Source: an uncultured bacterium
Lineage (GTDB): Bacteria; Planctomycetota; Phycisphaerae; Phycisphaerales; SM1A02
Reading direction: 5' to 3'
Assembly (NCBI GenBank): GCA_903891095.1
Contig: CAITDI010000013.1
Coordinates: 1-64,000 of the forward strand
Length of the DNA: 64,000 nt
Made by a program: the position numbers and the translations under genes. The notes below the pieces were generated by a model. That model was not told the origin of the DNA, did not search any database, and saw only the letters and a program-made list of their open reading frames with translations. Within the stretch, counting starts at the first letter, position 1. Every line of letters starts with the position of its first letter. This document shows, in pieces, positions 17,804 through 27,899 of the stretch.

Positions 17804-17933
17804 GTTTGAGCGGTCGCGACTTTCGTTTCGCCCCTGATGGGGCGAAACTCTTCGCGACCTTGTTTGAGCGGTCGCGACTTTCGCTTCGCCCCTCGCGGGG
17901 CGAAGCTCTTCGCGACCTTGGTTTGAGCGGTCG
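17804..17933. repeat. 58-59 bp repeats with nested, covarying hairpins
   Basis: Two full copies (17804-17861, 17862-17920) and a fragment (from 17921) follow the rpoN stop. Each copy has outer arms GGTCGCGA/TCGCGACC around an inner 10-bp stem. The inner stem is GTTTCGCCCC/GGGGCGAAAC in copy 1 and GCTTCGCCCC/GGGGCGAAGC in copy 2, so a T-A pair is replaced by a C-G pair. The loop also differs (TGAT against TCGC). It may act as a terminator for rpoN. Confidence 0.9.
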
Positions 17934-18176
17934 CCGCTGCGGCGGCTCCCTCTGGTGCTTGCGTGCCGTGCAGGCCCGTTGATCGTGAATGCCCGCAGAC
18001 GAGAGTCTGCGGAACGCTTGACGCAGGAGTCGAATCGAAGTCTCGGAAAACCCGTCCCGCAGATCCAGGCCCCGCGTGCATCTCCGGACACTCGCCATTG
18101 GTTCAGTCCAGCAATTCCGCAGCAAAATGCCGCCTCCACGCCTCCGCTACACTGCGCGCCCCTAACGGAGACGCGC
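17934..18176 (+). other. Leader and promoter region of the aminotransferase gene
   Basis: This is 243 bp with no supported gene. It is open in the ilvE frame, but the residues are unlike aminotransferases. TACACT at 18148-18153 is a likely -10 box, and GGAG at about 18167-18170 a ribosome binding site. Nothing else was recognised. Confidence 0.45.
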
Positions 18177-19046
18177 ATGAAGGTTTGGCTTGACGGACAG
18201 CTCGTTGACAAGCAGCACGCCATGGTCTCGGTCTACGACCACGGGTTGCTCTACGGCGACGGCGTGTTCGAGGGCATCCGCGTCTACAACGGCCGCGTGC
18301 TCAAGCTCAAGACGCACCTCGACCGGCTCGAGGCCAGCGCCAAGTCGATCCACCTCACGCTGCACTACACGATCCGCGAGATCGAGCAGGCCGTGCGCGA
18401 GACGATCGCCGCCAACGGTCTCAAGGACGCGTACATCCGCCTCGTGGTCACGCGCGGCATGGGCCCGCTCGGCCTGAGCCCGTTCACCTGCCCCAAGCCG
18501 TCGACCATCGTGATCGTCGACAAGATCTCGCTCTACCCGCAGGAGATGTACGAGAACGGCATGCCCGTGATCGTCGCCAAGCGGCCGCGCATTCCAATCG
18601 AGTGCCTCGATCCGTCGGTCAAGAGCCTCAACTACCTCAACAACATCCTCGCCAAGGTCGAGGCCATCGAGGCCGGCGTCCACGAGGCGATCATGCTCAA
18701 CCTCGACGGCGAGGTCGCCGAGTGCACGGGCGACAACATCTTCTTCATCCGCGGTTCGCGCATCGTCACGCCGCCGGTCTCGGCGGGCATCCTCAACGGC
18801 GTCACGCGCCTGTTCGTGATGAACGAGATCGCGCCCGCGTGCGGCATCGATGTGCAGGAGCGCTCGATGCGCCTCGAGGACCTCTTCACCGCCGACGAGG
18901 TGTTCCTCACGGGTACCGCGGCCGAGATCATCGGCGTGAGCTCGATCGACGGCGAGCAGATCGGCGAAGGCAAGGTCGGCCCGATCACGCGTCGCCTGAA
19001 CGCGGAGTTCCGCGCGCGCATCGCGCAGGGCGCGCCGGAAAACTAA
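18177..19046 (+). CDS. ilvE: Branched-chain amino acid aminotransferase
   Basis: A PLP class IV aminotransferase of 289 aa that transfers the amino group between glutamate and branched-chain 2-oxo acids. It opens with VWLDGQLVDKQHAMVSVYDH, a standard class IV N-terminus, and has the PLP lysine in VKSLNYLNNIL (about residue 148). GEVAECTGDNIFF and FLTGTAAEI follow in order, as in IlvE. A D-amino-acid transaminase is the main alternative, but the last two motifs and the length fit IlvE. The ATG follows GGAG; the longer open frame upstream is ignored. Confidence 0.88.
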   Translation: MKVWLDGQLVDKQHAMVSVYDHGLLYGDGVFEGIRVYNGRVLKLKTHLDRLEASAKSIHLTLHYTIREIEQAVRETIAANGLKDAYIRLVVTRGMGPLGLSPFTCPKPSTIVIVDKISLYPQEMYENGMPVIVAKRPRIPIECLDPSVKSLNYLNNILAKVEAIEAGVHEAIMLNLDGEVAECTGDNIFFIRGSRIVTPPVSAGILNGVTRLFVMNEIAPACGIDVQERSMRLEDLFTADEVFLTGTAAEIIGVSSIDGEQIGEGKVGPITRRLNAEFRARIAQGAPEN

Positions 19047-19082
19047 GACTCGCACACCGACCCGCCGGCATGACAAACCGCC

Positions 19083-19988
19083 ATGCGCTGCAAGCACTGC
19101 GACCATGTCCTGTGGAACCAGCCCGCGCCAGCGCCGGGCGCGCAGCGCGTGTGCAGCGAGTGCGGCGAGCCGTACCAGCCGGGTGATTTCCGCTTCGCGC
19201 GCGGCAAGGTGCGCTTCTGCTGCCCGCAGTGCGACACGGGCTACTACGGCACCAGCGCAGAAGGCCATCTCGAGCCCGCTGCGTTCGACTGCGTCGGATG
19301 CGGCCGCCATCTCACGATGAACGACTGCGTGGTCCGCGCGCACGACATGGAGCACGAGTCCGAGGCGATGCTCCAGCGCGACATGCCGTGGCTCGATGAG
19401 AGCATCGGGTCGGGCGCGCGCGGATGGCTCAAGCGCTGGGGGGCCACCACGAGCCTGAGCTTCTCGAACGCAGGCAAGTTCGTCGCGCTGCTGCATCGGC
19501 CGCCGCAGCCGATGCGCGCGGCGGCGTTCATGTCGGTCAATGCGTTGATCAGCGTGTTCGCGACGGTTGCGGTCGGACTGATCCTGCCCGCGCTCGGCAA
19601 CTTGCGCGGCCGGGTTGGCGGGGGCGGCGTCGATGTCGAGGCGCTCGTGATCGCGCTTGCGATTGCGCTCGGCGCGGCGGTCGCGCTGGTCGTGTTTGCG
19701 GCGCTTCCGGCGGTGCTCGTCGGGCTGATCCCGCGCGGCGGCAAGCCCGTCGGAACGGCGCGCGCCTACGAGGTGATGTGCTACGCGTCGGGCGCGCTGG
19801 TGCTTTCGCTGGTCCCGTGCTGCGGCGGGGCGTTCGCGGCGATCTGGTGGATGGTGCAGTCGGCGCAGGCGATGATGGCGCTCTTCGAGGGCGAGTCGAT
19901 CGGCAAGAAGACGCTCGCCGCGCTGCTCACGGTCGTCGGCTACTTCGCGGCCGTGTTCGGCACCACGATGGTGATCATGCAGCTCTGA
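19083..19988 (+). CDS. Zinc-ribbon membrane protein, Yip1-like
   Basis: A 301-aa protein of unknown role. The first 85 residues carry four cysteine pairs (CKHC, CSEC, CPQC, CVGC), which look like two zinc ribbons. The C-terminal half (about 140-300) has five or so membrane segments. GPV-type spacing and PCCGGAFAAIWWMVQ recall Yip1-domain proteins. The gene follows ilvE by 36 nt and converges on the MATE gene with a 3-nt gap. I do not recognise a specific family. Confidence 0.6.
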   Translation: MRCKHCDHVLWNQPAPAPGAQRVCSECGEPYQPGDFRFARGKVRFCCPQCDTGYYGTSAEGHLEPAAFDCVGCGRHLTMNDCVVRAHDMEHESEAMLQRDMPWLDESIGSGARGWLKRWGATTSLSFSNAGKFVALLHRPPQPMRAAAFMSVNALISVFATVAVGLILPALGNLRGRVGGGGVDVEALVIALAIALGAAVALVVFAALPAVLVGLIPRGGKPVGTARAYEVMCYASGALVLSLVPCCGGAFAAIWWMVQSAQAMMALFEGESIGKKTLAALLTVVGYFAAVFGTTMVIMQL

Positions 19989-19991
19989 CGC

Positions 19992-21548
19992 TCAGACGGT
20001 GATCTTCTCCCACGCGCCGTACTTGAACCGCGCGAGGAACATCAGCCCGCGCACCGCGAGCTCGAGCATCAGGCCCCACCAGATGCCGACGAGTCCGTAT
20101 CCGAGGTGGATGCCGAGGTACCACGCAAGCGGCAGGCGGATCGCGTAGCAGCCGAACACGGTGATGCCGAGGATCCACTTGGTGTCGCCGACGCCGCGCA
20201 GGCCGTTGCGGACGACCATCGCCAGCGCGAAGAACACCTGGATGCAGCCCGACGCCACGAGGCACTTCGGCACGAGCTCGAGATGCACGGGGTCGTCGGA
20301 GATGATCTTGGTCAGCGCGTGCCCGAACAGGATGAAGCACACGCCCATCGTGCCCATGATGGCGATGCCGATCAGCGTGCAGCGCCAGATCGCCTCGCGC
20401 GCAAGGCGGATGTTGCCCGCGCCGAGGTACTGCCCCGCGAGCGCGCCCGCCGCCGTGCCCATCGCGAACCCCGGCAGGAACGAGAACGACTCCCACTGCA
20501 CCGTGATGATGTGCGCGCCGACGAGGCCTTCCTTCGCGGTGGTGCCGATGCCGTTCTCCGCAGCCTGGCCGATGAAGCCGAGCACGAGGAGGTTGACCGT
20601 CCACATCGCGAGGCCTTCGACGAAGTTCGGCACGCCGACGCGCACGATGCGCCAGGTCATGCCGCGGTCGTAGCGGAGTTCGCTGGTGTCGAGGCGCAGG
20701 TCGCGCACGCCCTTGCGGAGCGCGTGCCAGGTGAGCCATGCGCCGACGAGATACGAGATCGAGCTGCCCGCCGCGATGCCGAACACGCCCCAGCGGTGCG
20801 GATCGTGCACCCACGGATTGGCGATCGTCGAGCCCCACGCATGCAGGTCCACGCCCGAGATCAGCCATGTGAGCAGCGCGTTGACGATGTTGACCCACAC
20901 CGCGATCTGGAACGGCTTGTGCGCGTCGCCAGAGCCGTGCATGCACATCGCGCCGACCATCATCACGCCGCAGAAGGGGATGCCGTACGCGAGCGTGCGC
21001 ACATAGGTCACGCAGTCGCGCGTGCCCTCGGGCGAGAGATGCGCGTACTGCGCGAGCGGCTCCGCCAACACCATCATGAGCACCGCGACGAGCAGGCCCC
21101 AGATGAACGACAGCGTCATCGACTGGCCGAGCGCGCGCTGGCTCTCGCGCAGGTCGCCCGAGCCCATGCCGCGCGCGATGATCACCTGACCGCCGACGCC
21201 AAGGCCCGTCATCGCGATGCCGATGAACCATCCGATGAAGCTGCCGATGCCGACGCCGTCCATCGCCGCGCGCGCGGCATCGGCGGGCATGTTGCCGGCG
21301 ACGAGCTTGTCGACAAAGCCGACGCCCGCGGCCATCGTCTGCTGCAGCAGCACGGGCATCGACAGGATCCAGATCGCCTGCGACATCGACTTTCCCGCGA
21401 GGCGGCCGGCCTTGATCGCGCCTTCGTCGTCGGGGATCGCCTCTTGCTCCAGCGCGGCGCTGGTGACCGACATCGGGTCTTCGGGCGAGGCGGCGCTCTC
21501 GGCGAGGATGCGTTCCTCGTCGATCTTTCGGTTGGATACGTTGCTCAT
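19992..21548 (-). CDS. MATE-family multidrug efflux transporter
   Basis: A 518-aa polytopic membrane protein. After a 50-residue charged N-terminal extension it starts the MATE fold with AIWILSMPVLLQQTMAAGVG and FVDKLVAG, followed by GVGGQVIIARGMGSGD and about twelve helices in two halves. MATE proteins export cationic compounds or metabolites using H+ or Na+ gradients. It is the third gene of a leftward operon. Its start overlaps the dehydrogenase stop (ATGA at 21545-21548), so the two are translationally coupled. Confidence 0.9.
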   Translation of the reverse strand: MSNVSNRKIDEERILAESAASPEDPMSVTSAALEQEAIPDDEGAIKAGRLAGKSMSQAIWILSMPVLLQQTMAAGVGFVDKLVAGNMPADAARAAMDGVGIGSFIGWFIGIAMTGLGVGGQVIIARGMGSGDLRESQRALGQSMTLSFIWGLLVAVLMMVLAEPLAQYAHLSPEGTRDCVTYVRTLAYGIPFCGVMMVGAMCMHGSGDAHKPFQIAVWVNIVNALLTWLISGVDLHAWGSTIANPWVHDPHRWGVFGIAAGSSISYLVGAWLTWHALRKGVRDLRLDTSELRYDRGMTWRIVRVGVPNFVEGLAMWTVNLLVLGFIGQAAENGIGTTAKEGLVGAHIITVQWESFSFLPGFAMGTAAGALAGQYLGAGNIRLAREAIWRCTLIGIAIMGTMGVCFILFGHALTKIISDDPVHLELVPKCLVASGCIQVFFALAMVVRNGLRGVGDTKWILGITVFGCYAIRLPLAWYLGIHLGYGLVGIWWGLMLELAVRGLMFLARFKYGAWEKITV

Positions 21549-22555
21549 CGCGTCACCTGCACCAGCACCGAGAAGACGCCGGGTTCGCCAAGCGTGGCGA
21601 GCGCCTTCGCAGCATCGGCCAGGCCGATTCGTCGGGAGATCAGCGGAGACGGATCGATCGCGCGCCGCGTGAGCCGCTCGAGCGCGCCGCCGACGGGGCC
21701 AAAGCCCGAGCCGTGGAGCTCGATCTCGTCGAGCGCGATCTGCGAGAGGTCGACGGCGACCGGCGCGCGCGCCGAGATACCCGCGACCACGACATGCCCG
21801 CGCGGCCGCACCATGCGGGCGGCGGCGGCGATCGTCTCGGCCGATCCGGTCGTGTCGATCACGAGTTCCTGATCGCCGCGTCGGCCCGTCTCATGCAGCG
21901 CGCGATGGCGGATGCCGAACTGCTCGCCGATGCGCAGCGTCGCCTCGCTCGTTGCGACGAGGCGTGCGAGCTGGTTCTCCTCGACCGCGACCAGCGTGCA
22001 GAGCACCGCGAGCAGGTCGTCGCCGAGCACGCTCGCGAAAGTGGTCTTGTCGACGCCTCCGCGGCGCACGGCTTCCAGCGCGCGCGCGAGCGCGATGGCG
22101 AACACCGCGCGTTCGTCGTCGAGTTCCTTCGGCAGCGCGATGCATGCCGCCGCGGGCACCGCGATCAGCTCGCTCAGCGCGCCTGCTGCGTCGTCGATCC
22201 CGAGGATCGTGCGCATGCCGCAGTGCATCGCGAGTCCGCCCATGCAGCGCTCGCAGCGTCCGCACGAGAACACAGGCTGCACCGCCACGCGCGTTCCGCG
22301 GGCAGGCGCGTGTGGTCCTGCGCGCGACGCGTCCTCGATCACGCCGACGCACGACGATCCGAGCACGCGCACGCCGCCCGTCGCCACGCCAAGCCCGCGC
22401 GCGACCTCGCGCTCGAGCGGCGTGAGCAGCGCCATCGTCGGACGCACCAGCACCATGTCGGCGCCAAGCGACGGCCGCGGGCGCGACGCAACATCGACGC
22501 GCCCCTCGGCGGCGAAGACCGCGCGGATGGAACCGCTCGCTGCCGCCATCATCAT
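21545..22555 (-). CDS. Zinc-type dehydrogenase (MDR family), probably atypical
   Basis: A 336-aa medium-chain dehydrogenase/reductase homologue. The structural-zinc lobe is present (CGRCERCMGGLAMHC, near residues 96-110). The catalytic-zinc cysteine expected in the first 45 residues is missing; MALLTPLEREVARGLG stands there. The Rossmann glycine motif is degenerate (VLGDDLLAVLC). HVVVAGI and a C-terminal GVFSVLVQV follow the MDR plan. It may have a non-standard or lost oxidoreductase activity. The second gene of a HEAT-dehydrogenase-MATE operon, coupled at both ends by 4-nt overlaps. Confidence 0.75.
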   Translation of the reverse strand: MMMAAASGSIRAVFAAEGRVDVASRPRPSLGADMVLVRPTMALLTPLEREVARGLGVATGGVRVLGSSCVGVIEDASRAGPHAPARGTRVAVQPVFSCGRCERCMGGLAMHCGMRTILGIDDAAGALSELIAVPAAACIALPKELDDERAVFAIALARALEAVRRGGVDKTTFASVLGDDLLAVLCTLVAVEENQLARLVATSEATLRIGEQFGIRHRALHETGRRGDQELVIDTTGSAETIAAAARMVRPRGHVVVAGISARAPVAVDLSQIALDEIELHGSGFGPVGGALERLTRRAIDPSPLISRRIGLADAAKALATLGEPGVFSVLVQVTR

Positions 22556-23469
22556 TTGTTCGTGCCCGTCGCGGCGGGCGTCGCAGTGGACTGTTCGAGC
22601 CCCGGCGTCGCGGCCGGCGTTCCGTCGGGCGCCAGGTCGTTGCGCGACCCGTCGTTCGTGCGCCGTCCGCCGATCTGCTTCATGCCGATCGGAACATCAG
22701 GCGACTCGAACTCCGTCGGCGCCCAGAACATCAGGTGGTCCCACATGTCGAGGTCGCGCACGAACGTCGGATAGACGAAGTTCGGCGTCTCGAGCAGCGA
22801 GTCCTTGTTGTTGGCGGTGCAGCTGGCCGCGTAGGTGATCCACGCGTTCTCGTCGATGCCGAAGTTCTGCCCCGTGATGCAGCGCAGCGAATCGACCGCG
22901 GCGACGTTGACCGCGAGATCGCGCTGCGAAAGCGCCGCGACGAGCGCGTTGAACACCGCGGGCGTCGGATACTGCCCGAGCGCGATCGCGATCTCCGCGC
23001 GCACGTCCGAGTCCTCGTTGGGATCGATCATGCGCGTCCACATCGAGTCGGCGACGGCGGGATCGTGGAGCCGCTGCAGCGCCTTCGCCGCAGCGAGCCG
23101 CACCTGACGGAACGGATTCGGCAGGCTCTTCGCGACCAGCGCGGCGTCCTCGGGATCGCCGTGGCGACCAAGCGCCTGGATCGCCGCCGCGCGCACGAGC
23201 GGGTCGAGCGAGTCCTCGGCGTAGAGCCGATACATGCGCAGATACGGCGTCGCGCCGCCCCACGGCGCGTTGGCGAGCAGGATCGTTCCGCGACGCGCGT
23301 TCTCGCGGTCGTTGGGATCGGCGGCCCACATCGCGGCCTGCGTCGGCGTCGGCGGCGAGAAGCTCTGCGTGAACTGGCTCATGTCCGACGAGATCGTGTC
23401 GCATCCACCGCCAAGGAGCGCCGCCGCGAGGCAGAGCAAGGAGCAGGGGAGAACCGCCGGATTTCGCAT
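22552..23469 (-). CDS. HEAT-repeat lipoprotein
   Basis: A 305-aa lipoprotein. The signal peptide MRNPAVLPCSLLCLAAALLG ends in a lipobox with a cysteine at about residue 23. HEAT-like helical repeats follow (LVRAAAIQALGRHGDPEDAA, VRLAAAKALQRLHDPAVADS, VRAEIAIALGQYPTPAVFNA). The C-terminus is Thr/Ala-rich. I chose the ATG at 23469; a longer frame upstream reads through decamer repeats. First gene of a leftward operon with the dehydrogenase and MATE genes. Likely a scaffold at the periplasmic face of a membrane; partner unknown. Confidence 0.75.
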   Translation of the reverse strand: MRNPAVLPCSLLCLAAALLGGGCDTISSDMSQFTQSFSPPTPTQAAMWAADPNDRENARRGTILLANAPWGGATPYLRMYRLYAEDSLDPLVRAAAIQALGRHGDPEDAALVAKSLPNPFRQVRLAAAKALQRLHDPAVADSMWTRMIDPNEDSDVRAEIAIALGQYPTPAVFNALVAALSQRDLAVNVAAVDSLRCITGQNFGIDENAWITYAASCTANNKDSLLETPNFVYPTFVRDLDMWDHLMFWAPTEFESPDVPIGMKQIGGRRTNDGSRNDLAPDGTPAATPGLEQSTATPAATGTNK

Positions 23470-23492
23470 GGCGGGAGAGTAGCGAAAGCCGT

Positions 23493-23582
23493 GCATTCGT
23501 GGACTGCATTCGTGGACTGCATTGGTCTCCGTTGGACTGCCTTGGACTGCATTGGACTGCATTGGACTTCCTCGGACTGCCT
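23493..23582. repeat. Decamer-type tandem repeat between divergent genes
   Basis: About nine degenerate copies with the core TTGGACTGCA run between the divergent HEAT lipoprotein and MBL hydrolase genes. The first two are 13 bp apart, the rest 10 bp. A 10-bp period matches one helical turn. The core TTGGAC also resembles a -35 hexamer. Confidence 0.85.
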
Positions 23583-23599
23583 CGCGTCCCACGCCTCGC

Positions 23600-23605
23600 T
23601 ACGCT
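23600..23605 (+). promoter_or_regulatory. -10 box directly before the MBL gene
   Basis: TACGCT lies 6 nt before the ATG at 23612, with no Shine-Dalgarno sequence between. This spacing predicts a leaderless transcript. Confidence 0.5.
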
Positions 23606-23611
23606 GCACGC

Positions 23612-24265
23612 ATGGCTCTCGCAATCGAACGGTTTGTCCTCGGCGACTTCCAGACCAACTGCTTCGTCGTGCGCGACGACCAGGACACGACCCGCAACTG
23701 CTGGATCGTCGACTGCTCGTACAACCCCGAGCCGATGCTCGATTTCGTCGAGCGCCACGGGCTCAAGCCGTCGCTGTGCATCCTCACCCATTGCCACTGC
23801 GACCATGTCGCGGGCCTCGCCAAGATGCGCCTCCGCCTCGGTCCCGTGAACACGCTCTGCCACCGCGCCGAGAAGGAGTTCAACGAGGATCCGAACCTCA
23901 ACCTGAGCGCGTTCATCCCGCCGCCGGTCAGCGCGCCGCCGCCGGACGCCTGCCTCAACGGCGGCGAGATGCTCGAGCTCGGCTCGTACTACTTCCGGAT
24001 CATCCACACCCCGGGGCACTCGCCGGGCGGCATCACCCTCTGGTGCCAGGAAGCAGGGGAGGCGATCGTCGGCGACACCCTGTTCGCCGGCTCGATGGGG
24101 CGCATCGACTTCCCGACCAGCAATACGGCCGACATGCGCCGGTCGCTGTGCGAGATCCTCATGTCGCTGCCTGACGAGACCCGCGTCCACCCTGGCCACG
24201 GCCCGTCGACCACCATCGGCACCGAGCGGCGGGCGAACCCGTACCTCCAGCCGGGCGCGTTCTGA
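23612..24265 (+). CDS. Metallo-beta-lactamase-fold hydrolase (glyoxalase II-like)
   Basis: A 217-aa enzyme with the di-metal motif THCHCDHVAG near residues 58-67, then HTPGHSPGGITLW, GDTLFAGSMGRIDFPTSN and a final HPGHGP. These are the ordered metal ligands of the glyoxalase II/YcbL-type MBL hydrolases, which cleave thioesters such as S-lactoylglutathione. Substrate cannot be told from sequence. The ATG at 23612 was chosen over an upstream start because the extra residues would come from the repeat tract. Confidence 0.85.
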   Translation: MALAIERFVLGDFQTNCFVVRDDQDTTRNCWIVDCSYNPEPMLDFVERHGLKPSLCILTHCHCDHVAGLAKMRLRLGPVNTLCHRAEKEFNEDPNLNLSAFIPPPVSAPPPDACLNGGEMLELGSYYFRIIHTPGHSPGGITLWCQEAGEAIVGDTLFAGSMGRIDFPTSNTADMRRSLCEILMSLPDETRVHPGHGPSTTIGTERRANPYLQPGAF

Positions 24266-24332
24266 CCGACGCGTTCGCCCAACAACTCGCCGATCGCTTG
24301 TTTCATGCGTGCCGCAAGGCGCCAGAAGGTCT

Positions 24333-24338
24333 TATACT
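24333..24338 (+). promoter_or_regulatory. -10 box before nuoD
   Basis: TATACT lies 9 nt before the ATG at 24348 with no room for a normal leader and ribosome binding site. A leaderless or near-leaderless mRNA is predicted. Confidence 0.5.
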
Positions 24339-24347
24339 TCTCGCCCT

Positions 24348-25637
24348 ATGCCGTACACGATCACGCCCGCAGAGGGCTTTGGTCTCGATGTCGAGAACAC
24401 GGACTACCTGAAGGATCACTTCCAGGCTCCGGACCGCTGGGTGCTGAATTTCGGCCCCCAGCATCCCGCTACGCACACCACGCTCCGCCTTGTGCTCGAG
24501 CTCGATGGCGAGCGCATCGCACGCTGCACGCCGCACATCGGCTACCTGCACTCGGGCTTCGAGAAGCTCGGCGAGCATCACGACTACAACCAGTATGTCT
24601 GCACGATCAGCCGGATGGACTACATCTCGCCGATCGTGAACGACATCGCGTGGCACCACGCGGTCGAGAAGCTCTTCGGCGTCGAGCTGACCCCGCGCGC
24701 AAAGGTCGTCCGCACCATCATGTGCGAGCTCGGTCGCATCCAGAACCACCTGCTCTGCGTCGGCGCGGCCGCGCTCGACCTCGGTGCGTTCACGGGCTTC
24801 CTCTACGGCTTCAACGAGCGCGAGTTCATCTACGACATCGTCGAGTACGTCTCGGGCCAGCGGTTCCACCCGGACTGGACGCGCGTCGGCGGCGCCTGGC
24901 GCGACATCCCCGACGATGAGGTCTTCAAGCGCATGGTGCGCAACTTCATCGATGTCCGCCTGCCCAAGGCGATCACCGACCTCGAGACGCTCTGCAACCG
25001 CAACCGCATCTTCGTCGACCGCCTCGACGGCGTCGGCGCGATCAGCAAGGAAGACGCCATCTCGTGGGGCATCACCGGCCCGAACGCGCGTTGCGCGGGC
25101 GTGCGTCGCGACCTCCGCAAGGACGAGCCGTACCTCTGCTTCGCCGACAACTGGGACGGCGAGGGCGCCGACGCGGTCAAGTTCTCGATCGCGGTCGCAA
25201 GCGCGGGCTGCAGCCTGTCGCGCTACCTCGTGCGCCTCGAGGAGATCAAGCAGTCGGCCAAGATCATCGACCAGCTGATCGACAAGCTCCCCGGCGGATC
25301 GATCAACGCGGTCGCCGACGGCAAGCTCATCGTCCCCAACAAGGCCGATGTCTACGGCTCGATCGAAGGCGTGATCCAGCTCTTCGAGCTCTACATGCAC
25401 AACCGCGGCTTCGACACGCCCGTGGGCGAGGCCTACGGCGCGATCGAGAGCCCGAACGGCGAGCTCGGCTACTACATCGTGGCCGACGGCTCCAAGTACC
25501 CGTTCCGCGCACGCACGCGCCCGCCGTGCTTCATCAACTACCAGATCTTCCCCAAGATGATCGAAGGTCATCAGCTCGCCGACATCGTTGCGGTCCTCGG
25601 ATCGCTCAACATCATCGCGGCCGAACTGGACCGTTAA
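24348..25637 (+). CDS. nuoD: NADH-quinone oxidoreductase subunit D
   Basis: NuoD is the 49-kDa subunit of complex I that helps form the quinone site. The 429-aa product carries NFGPQHPATHTTLRLVLELD, the HIGYLHSGFEKL histidine segment, and IMCELGRIQNHL, all hallmark motifs. PPCFINYQIFPKMIEGHQLA near the end is also typical. It is not preceded by nuoC here, so complex I genes are split between loci. The start MPYTITPAEG was chosen because a TATACT box lies just upstream. Confidence 0.97.
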   Translation: MPYTITPAEGFGLDVENTDYLKDHFQAPDRWVLNFGPQHPATHTTLRLVLELDGERIARCTPHIGYLHSGFEKLGEHHDYNQYVCTISRMDYISPIVNDIAWHHAVEKLFGVELTPRAKVVRTIMCELGRIQNHLLCVGAAALDLGAFTGFLYGFNEREFIYDIVEYVSGQRFHPDWTRVGGAWRDIPDDEVFKRMVRNFIDVRLPKAITDLETLCNRNRIFVDRLDGVGAISKEDAISWGITGPNARCAGVRRDLRKDEPYLCFADNWDGEGADAVKFSIAVASAGCSLSRYLVRLEEIKQSAKIIDQLIDKLPGGSINAVADGKLIVPNKADVYGSIEGVIQLFELYMHNRGFDTPVGEAYGAIESPNGELGYYIVADGSKYPFRARTRPPCFINYQIFPKMIEGHQLADIVAVLGSLNIIAAELDR

Positions 25638-25680
25638 TCGAGACGCCTCCCGAGGCGTTGCGAACGCCAAGAGAACGACC

Positions 25681-26229
25681 ATGAGCTGGACCACCAAGCC
25701 TTCCGCCACCACCAAGATCCCGACCCGCGCCGAGCCGTACTGCACGCAGGCGATGAAGGACCGCTGGACCAAGGACATCCTGCCGCGCTACGCGACCAAG
25801 CAGGGCGCGCTGCTCCCGATCCTCCACGAGATCCAGCACGAGTACCGCCACATCCCGTACCAGGCGATGGTCGAGATCGCGTCGTTCCTCGGCATCAAGC
25901 CGGCCGACGTGATGGACACCGTGACCTTCTACGAGGAGTTCCACACCGAGCCGGTCGGCAAGTGCGTCATTGGCATCTGCCAGTCGATCGCCTGCGAGGT
26001 CTGCGGCCACAAGAAGCTCCTCGACCACGTCCGCGTGCGCCTCGGCATCGAGCCGCACGAGACCACCGACGACGGCAAGTTCACGCTGCTCGCCCTCGAG
26101 TGCCTCGGCTCGTGCGACACCGCACCGGTCGCGCTCTTCAACGAGAAGCTCCACGAGAACCTGACCATCGCCAAGGTCGATCAACTGATCGACGAGGCGC
26201 AGAAGGGCGGCGGAGGCGGGCACCACTGA
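25681..26229 (+). CDS. nuoE: NADH-quinone oxidoreductase subunit E
   Basis: NuoE is the 24-kDa thioredoxin-like [2Fe-2S] subunit of the NADH-oxidising arm. The 182-aa product has LLPILHEIQHEYRHIPYQAM, the first cysteine pair in CQSIACEVC and the second in ECLGSCDTAP, as expected for cluster N1a. A Gly/His-rich tail (GGGGGHH) ends it. The start is 43 nt after nuoD. The stop overlaps the next ATG by one base (TGATG). Confidence 0.96.
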   Translation: MSWTTKPSATTKIPTRAEPYCTQAMKDRWTKDILPRYATKQGALLPILHEIQHEYRHIPYQAMVEIASFLGIKPADVMDTVTFYEEFHTEPVGKCVIGICQSIACEVCGHKKLLDHVRVRLGIEPHETTDDGKFTLLALECLGSCDTAPVALFNEKLHENLTIAKVDQLIDEAQKGGGGGHH

Positions 26230-26507
26230 TGCCCGACCCCCGCAACAACGGTGGCAAGAAACCAGAGCCATCGCTGATGCAGAACCTCGGCGGCTTTTTC
26301 CGCGGCATCGCGGAGGGCTTCGAGGACGACGAGCAGCCGGCGCCGCCAGCCCAGGCAGCGCAGGCCGCCAACGAGCCGGCCGACGAGCGCACGCGCGAAG
26401 TCGGACGCAAAGTGCAGGAAGTGCGCCGCGGAGACTACATCTACCGCCGCACCACGATCGACGAAGTGATCTTCGACCCGGCCCCGCCGGACGAAGCCCA
26501 GGCCTGA
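26229..26507 (+). CDS. Small unknown protein between nuoE and nuoF
   Basis: A 92-aa product that I do not recognise. It starts at an ATG overlapping the nuoE stop by one base, so it is translationally coupled, and ends 36 nt before nuoF. The sequence has a short amphipathic opening (SLMQNLGGFFRGIAEGFEDD), an Ala/Pro/Gln linker, and a basic-aromatic C-terminal block (VQEVRRGDYIYRRTTIDEV). No signal peptide or membrane helix is visible. Its position suggests a complex I accessory or assembly factor; this is inference from context only. Confidence 0.7.
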   Translation: MPDPRNNGGKKPEPSLMQNLGGFFRGIAEGFEDDEQPAPPAQAAQAANEPADERTREVGRKVQEVRRGDYIYRRTTIDEVIFDPAPPDEAQA

Positions 26508-26543
26508 GACGGCCCGACCCAGACGGGCTGAGAGCGAACCACC

Positions 26544-27895
<1,352 letters not shown>

Positions 27896-27899
<4 letters not shown>

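Noticed and set aside
17955-18176. N-terminal extension of ilvE to 17955
   Set aside because: The 74 extra residues are not aminotransferase-like, and a -10 box and GGAG precede the ATG at 18177.
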